A stretch of 64,000 bases of DNA. It comes from Siphonodentalium dalli. Lineage: Eukaryota > Mollusca > Scaphopoda > Gadilida > Siphonodentaliidae. This document shows positions 62,401-64,000 of the stretch, one piece after another. The stretch lies in assembly GCA_032622095.1 (NCBI GenBank), contig CP136063.1, positions 274,593,426 to 274,657,425 on the forward strand, given 5' to 3'. How positions within the stretch are numbered: position 1 is the stretch's first letter; each line of letters opens with the position of its first letter. Both the position numbers and the translations under genes were made by a program. The notes under the pieces are model-generated. The model ran no database searches and was not told the DNA's origin. It was given only the letters and a program-made list of their open reading frames with translations.

Positions 62401-64000
62401 TATGTCCATGGGCCATCTTGTCGATGTTTACCTTTGGCTATTGTGACGTCTCCTCTGTAGCGGAGTGACGTTGCTCCCAAATTCGTACTTTGGTAGAGCG
62501 TTCCATTTAAGCACAGGTAAAGTTCCTCAATGGAAAAAAGAGTTGTCTGCTGTGTGATGGTCACTGTTAGCTGGTTTTCGCCGAACTGCTGTCCATGTTT
62601 GTCGTACACACAGGTGAATATATAGACTTAGAAAGAACATGTGTGCAGATAGATATATAGATTGTAAATAAGTAAACATGGTCCGAATAATTTGTTGCAG
62701 ATGAACTTTATTTCGCTAGGCCTTTCAACGCTTGTATGCGCGTATCTTCAGGCGATTGTTCACAACGTATGGCATCAGTCTCTTGAGTGTTTGTACATCG
62801 ATGAATAACTTTTTTCCTGGTATTGAACACCACGATATGTTCATGGGCCATCTTGTCGAGGTTTACCTTTCGCTATTGTGACGTCTCCTCTGTAGCGAAG
62901 TGACGTTGCTCCCAAATTCGTACTTTGGGAGAGCGTTCCATTTAAGCACAGGTAAAGTTCCTCAATGGAAAAAAGAGTTGTCTTCTGTGTGATGATCACT
63001 GTTAGCTGGTTTTCGCCGAACTTCTGTCCATGTTTGTCGTACACACAGATGAATATATAGACTTAGAAAGAACATGTATGCACATAGATATATAGATTGT
63101 AAATAAGTAAACATGGTCCGAAGAATTTGTTGCAGATGAACTTTATTTCGCTAGGCCCTTCAACGCTTGTATGCGCGTATCTTCAGGCGATTGTTCACAA
63201 CGTATGGCATCAGTCTCTTCAGTGTTTGTACATCGATGAAGAACTTTGTTCCTGGTATTGAACACCACGATATGTTCATGGGCCATCTTGTCGAGGTTTA
63301 CCTTTGGCTATTGTGACGTCTCCTCTGTAGCGAAATGACGTTGCTTCCAAATTCGTACTTTGGTAGAGCGTTCCATTTAAGCACAGGTAAAGTTCCTCAA
63401 TGGGAAAAAAGAGTTCTCTTCTGTGTGATGATCACTGTTAGCTGGTTTTCGCCGAACTTCTGTCCATGTTTGTCGTACACACAGATGAATATATAGACTT
63501 AGAAAGAACATGTGTTCAGATAGATATATAGATTGTAAATAAGTAAACATGGTCCGAAGAATTTGTTGCTAATGAACTTTATTTCGCTCGGCCTTTCAAC
63601 GCTTGTATGCGCGTATCTTCAGGCGATTGTTCACAACGTATGGCATCGGTCTCTTCAGTGTTTGTACATCGATGAAGAACTTTTTTCCTGGTATTGAACA
63701 CCACGATATGTTCATGGGCCATCTTGTCGAGGTTTACCTTTGGCTATTGTGACGTCTCCTCTGTAGCGGAGTGACGTTGCTCCCAAATTCGGACTTTGGT
63801 AGAGCGTTCCATTTAAACACAGGTGAAGTTTCTCAATGGAAAAAAGAGTTGTCTTCTGTGTGATGGTCACTGTTAGCTGGTTTTCGCCGAACGTCTGTCC
63901 ATGTTTGTCGTACACACAGATGAATATATAGACTTAGAAAGAACATGTGTGCAGATAGATATATATATTGTACATAAGTAAACATGGTCCGAAGAATTTG
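62401..64000 (+). repeat. Satellite B, monomers to the window end
   Basis: About three and a half monomers with private substitutions (TTGAGTGTTTG at 62783, TTTCGCTATTG at 62868, TTGGGAGAGCG at 62925, GCTCGGCC at 63587, GGACTTTGG at 63791). No higher-order order is visible in this short stretch. The array runs off the window end inside a monomer. Confidence 0.85.

Larger units (their letters stand above)
41282..64000 (+). repeat. Satellite B array (436-bp monomer)
   Basis: Head-to-tail array of about 52 monomers, all in one orientation, continuing past the window end. The landmark AGATGAACTTTATTTCGC occurs at 41321, 41755, 42191, 42627, 43063, 43499, 43935, 44371, 44812 and so on. The standard spacing is 436 bp, with occasional longer units such as one with a GGAAAGGAAAAAAAG insertion (about 44638). 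No similarity to satellite A is visible. Frames of 67-94 residues recur on the minus strand, but their endings depend on the length of an A-run (about 5-8) after CTCAATGG, and 436 is not a multiple of three. None is called as a gene. On the minus strand each monomer has an AATAAA motif and a CTGAAGA...GAAA core discussed in the findings. Confidence 0.97.

Noticed and set aside
1-64000. CRISPR array or bacterial origin
   Set aside because: Repeat units are 361 and 436 bp with no short repeat and variable spacer pattern, and there are no bacterial genes.
41282-64000. Similarity between satellites A and B
   Set aside because: Apart from short AT-rich or TTTCAAC-type words, no co-linear shared boxes were seen; they appear unrelated.

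Overview
The window is satellite DNA almost end to end, with no credible protein-coding gene and no RNA gene. Two unrelated tandem satellites fill it: satellite A (about 361-bp monomer, positions 1 to about 40213, roughly 109 copies) and satellite B (about 436-bp monomer, positions about 41282 to 64000, roughly 52 copies). The many 60-118-residue open frames are by-products of the monomers: they occur on both strands, restart in every repeat, and change frame with small indels. This is eukaryotic heterochromatin of pericentromeric, centromeric or subtelomeric type. The host is probably an invertebrate animal. The only taxonomic hint is a Helitron-like insertion carrying a roughly 138-bp minisatellite with TCAAGGTCA motifs, a type I associate with molluscs and other invertebrates; that is a low-confidence inference.

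Layout. (1) Positions 1-16942: satellite A in one orientation (called minus), with higher-order repeats of six monomers (1-4453), four monomers (about 5990-8570) and six monomers (about 11140-15286) between less ordered stretches. (2) Positions 16943-17220: an abrupt orientation switch into a badly decayed monomer. (3) Positions 17108-40213: satellite A in the opposite (plus) orientation, with six-monomer (about 19262-23598), nine/twelve-monomer (24334-31913, containing a trimer expanded from two to three copies) and four-monomer (about 31600-34500) higher-order repeats. A 791-bp palindrome-rich element (34693-35483) sits inside one monomer. (4) Positions 40214-41043: a Helitron-like insertion with internal 138-bp tandem repeats, splitting the last satellite A monomer, whose decayed remainder lies at 41044-41160. 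(5) Positions 41161-41237: a short CpG-rich palindromic stretch, then a (TA)n microsatellite. (6) Positions 41282-64000: satellite B in one orientation, with a trimer repeat near its left edge, a 12-monomer-spaced duplication in the middle and a near-perfect hexamer duplication at 57.06-62.4 kb.

The main biology is how the arrays evolved. Satellite A is an old dimer of two diverged ~180-bp half-units, each of nucleosome-repeat length. Both satellites are homogenised in multi-monomer blocks, as expected from unequal exchange. At least one gene-conversion tract can be read directly. Array edges are decayed while interiors are fresh. No undescribed gene system was found. The best leads are the orientation-switch junction, the palindrome-array element, the Helitron-like insertion at the array edge, and a partial hammerhead-ribozyme-like core in every satellite B monomer.
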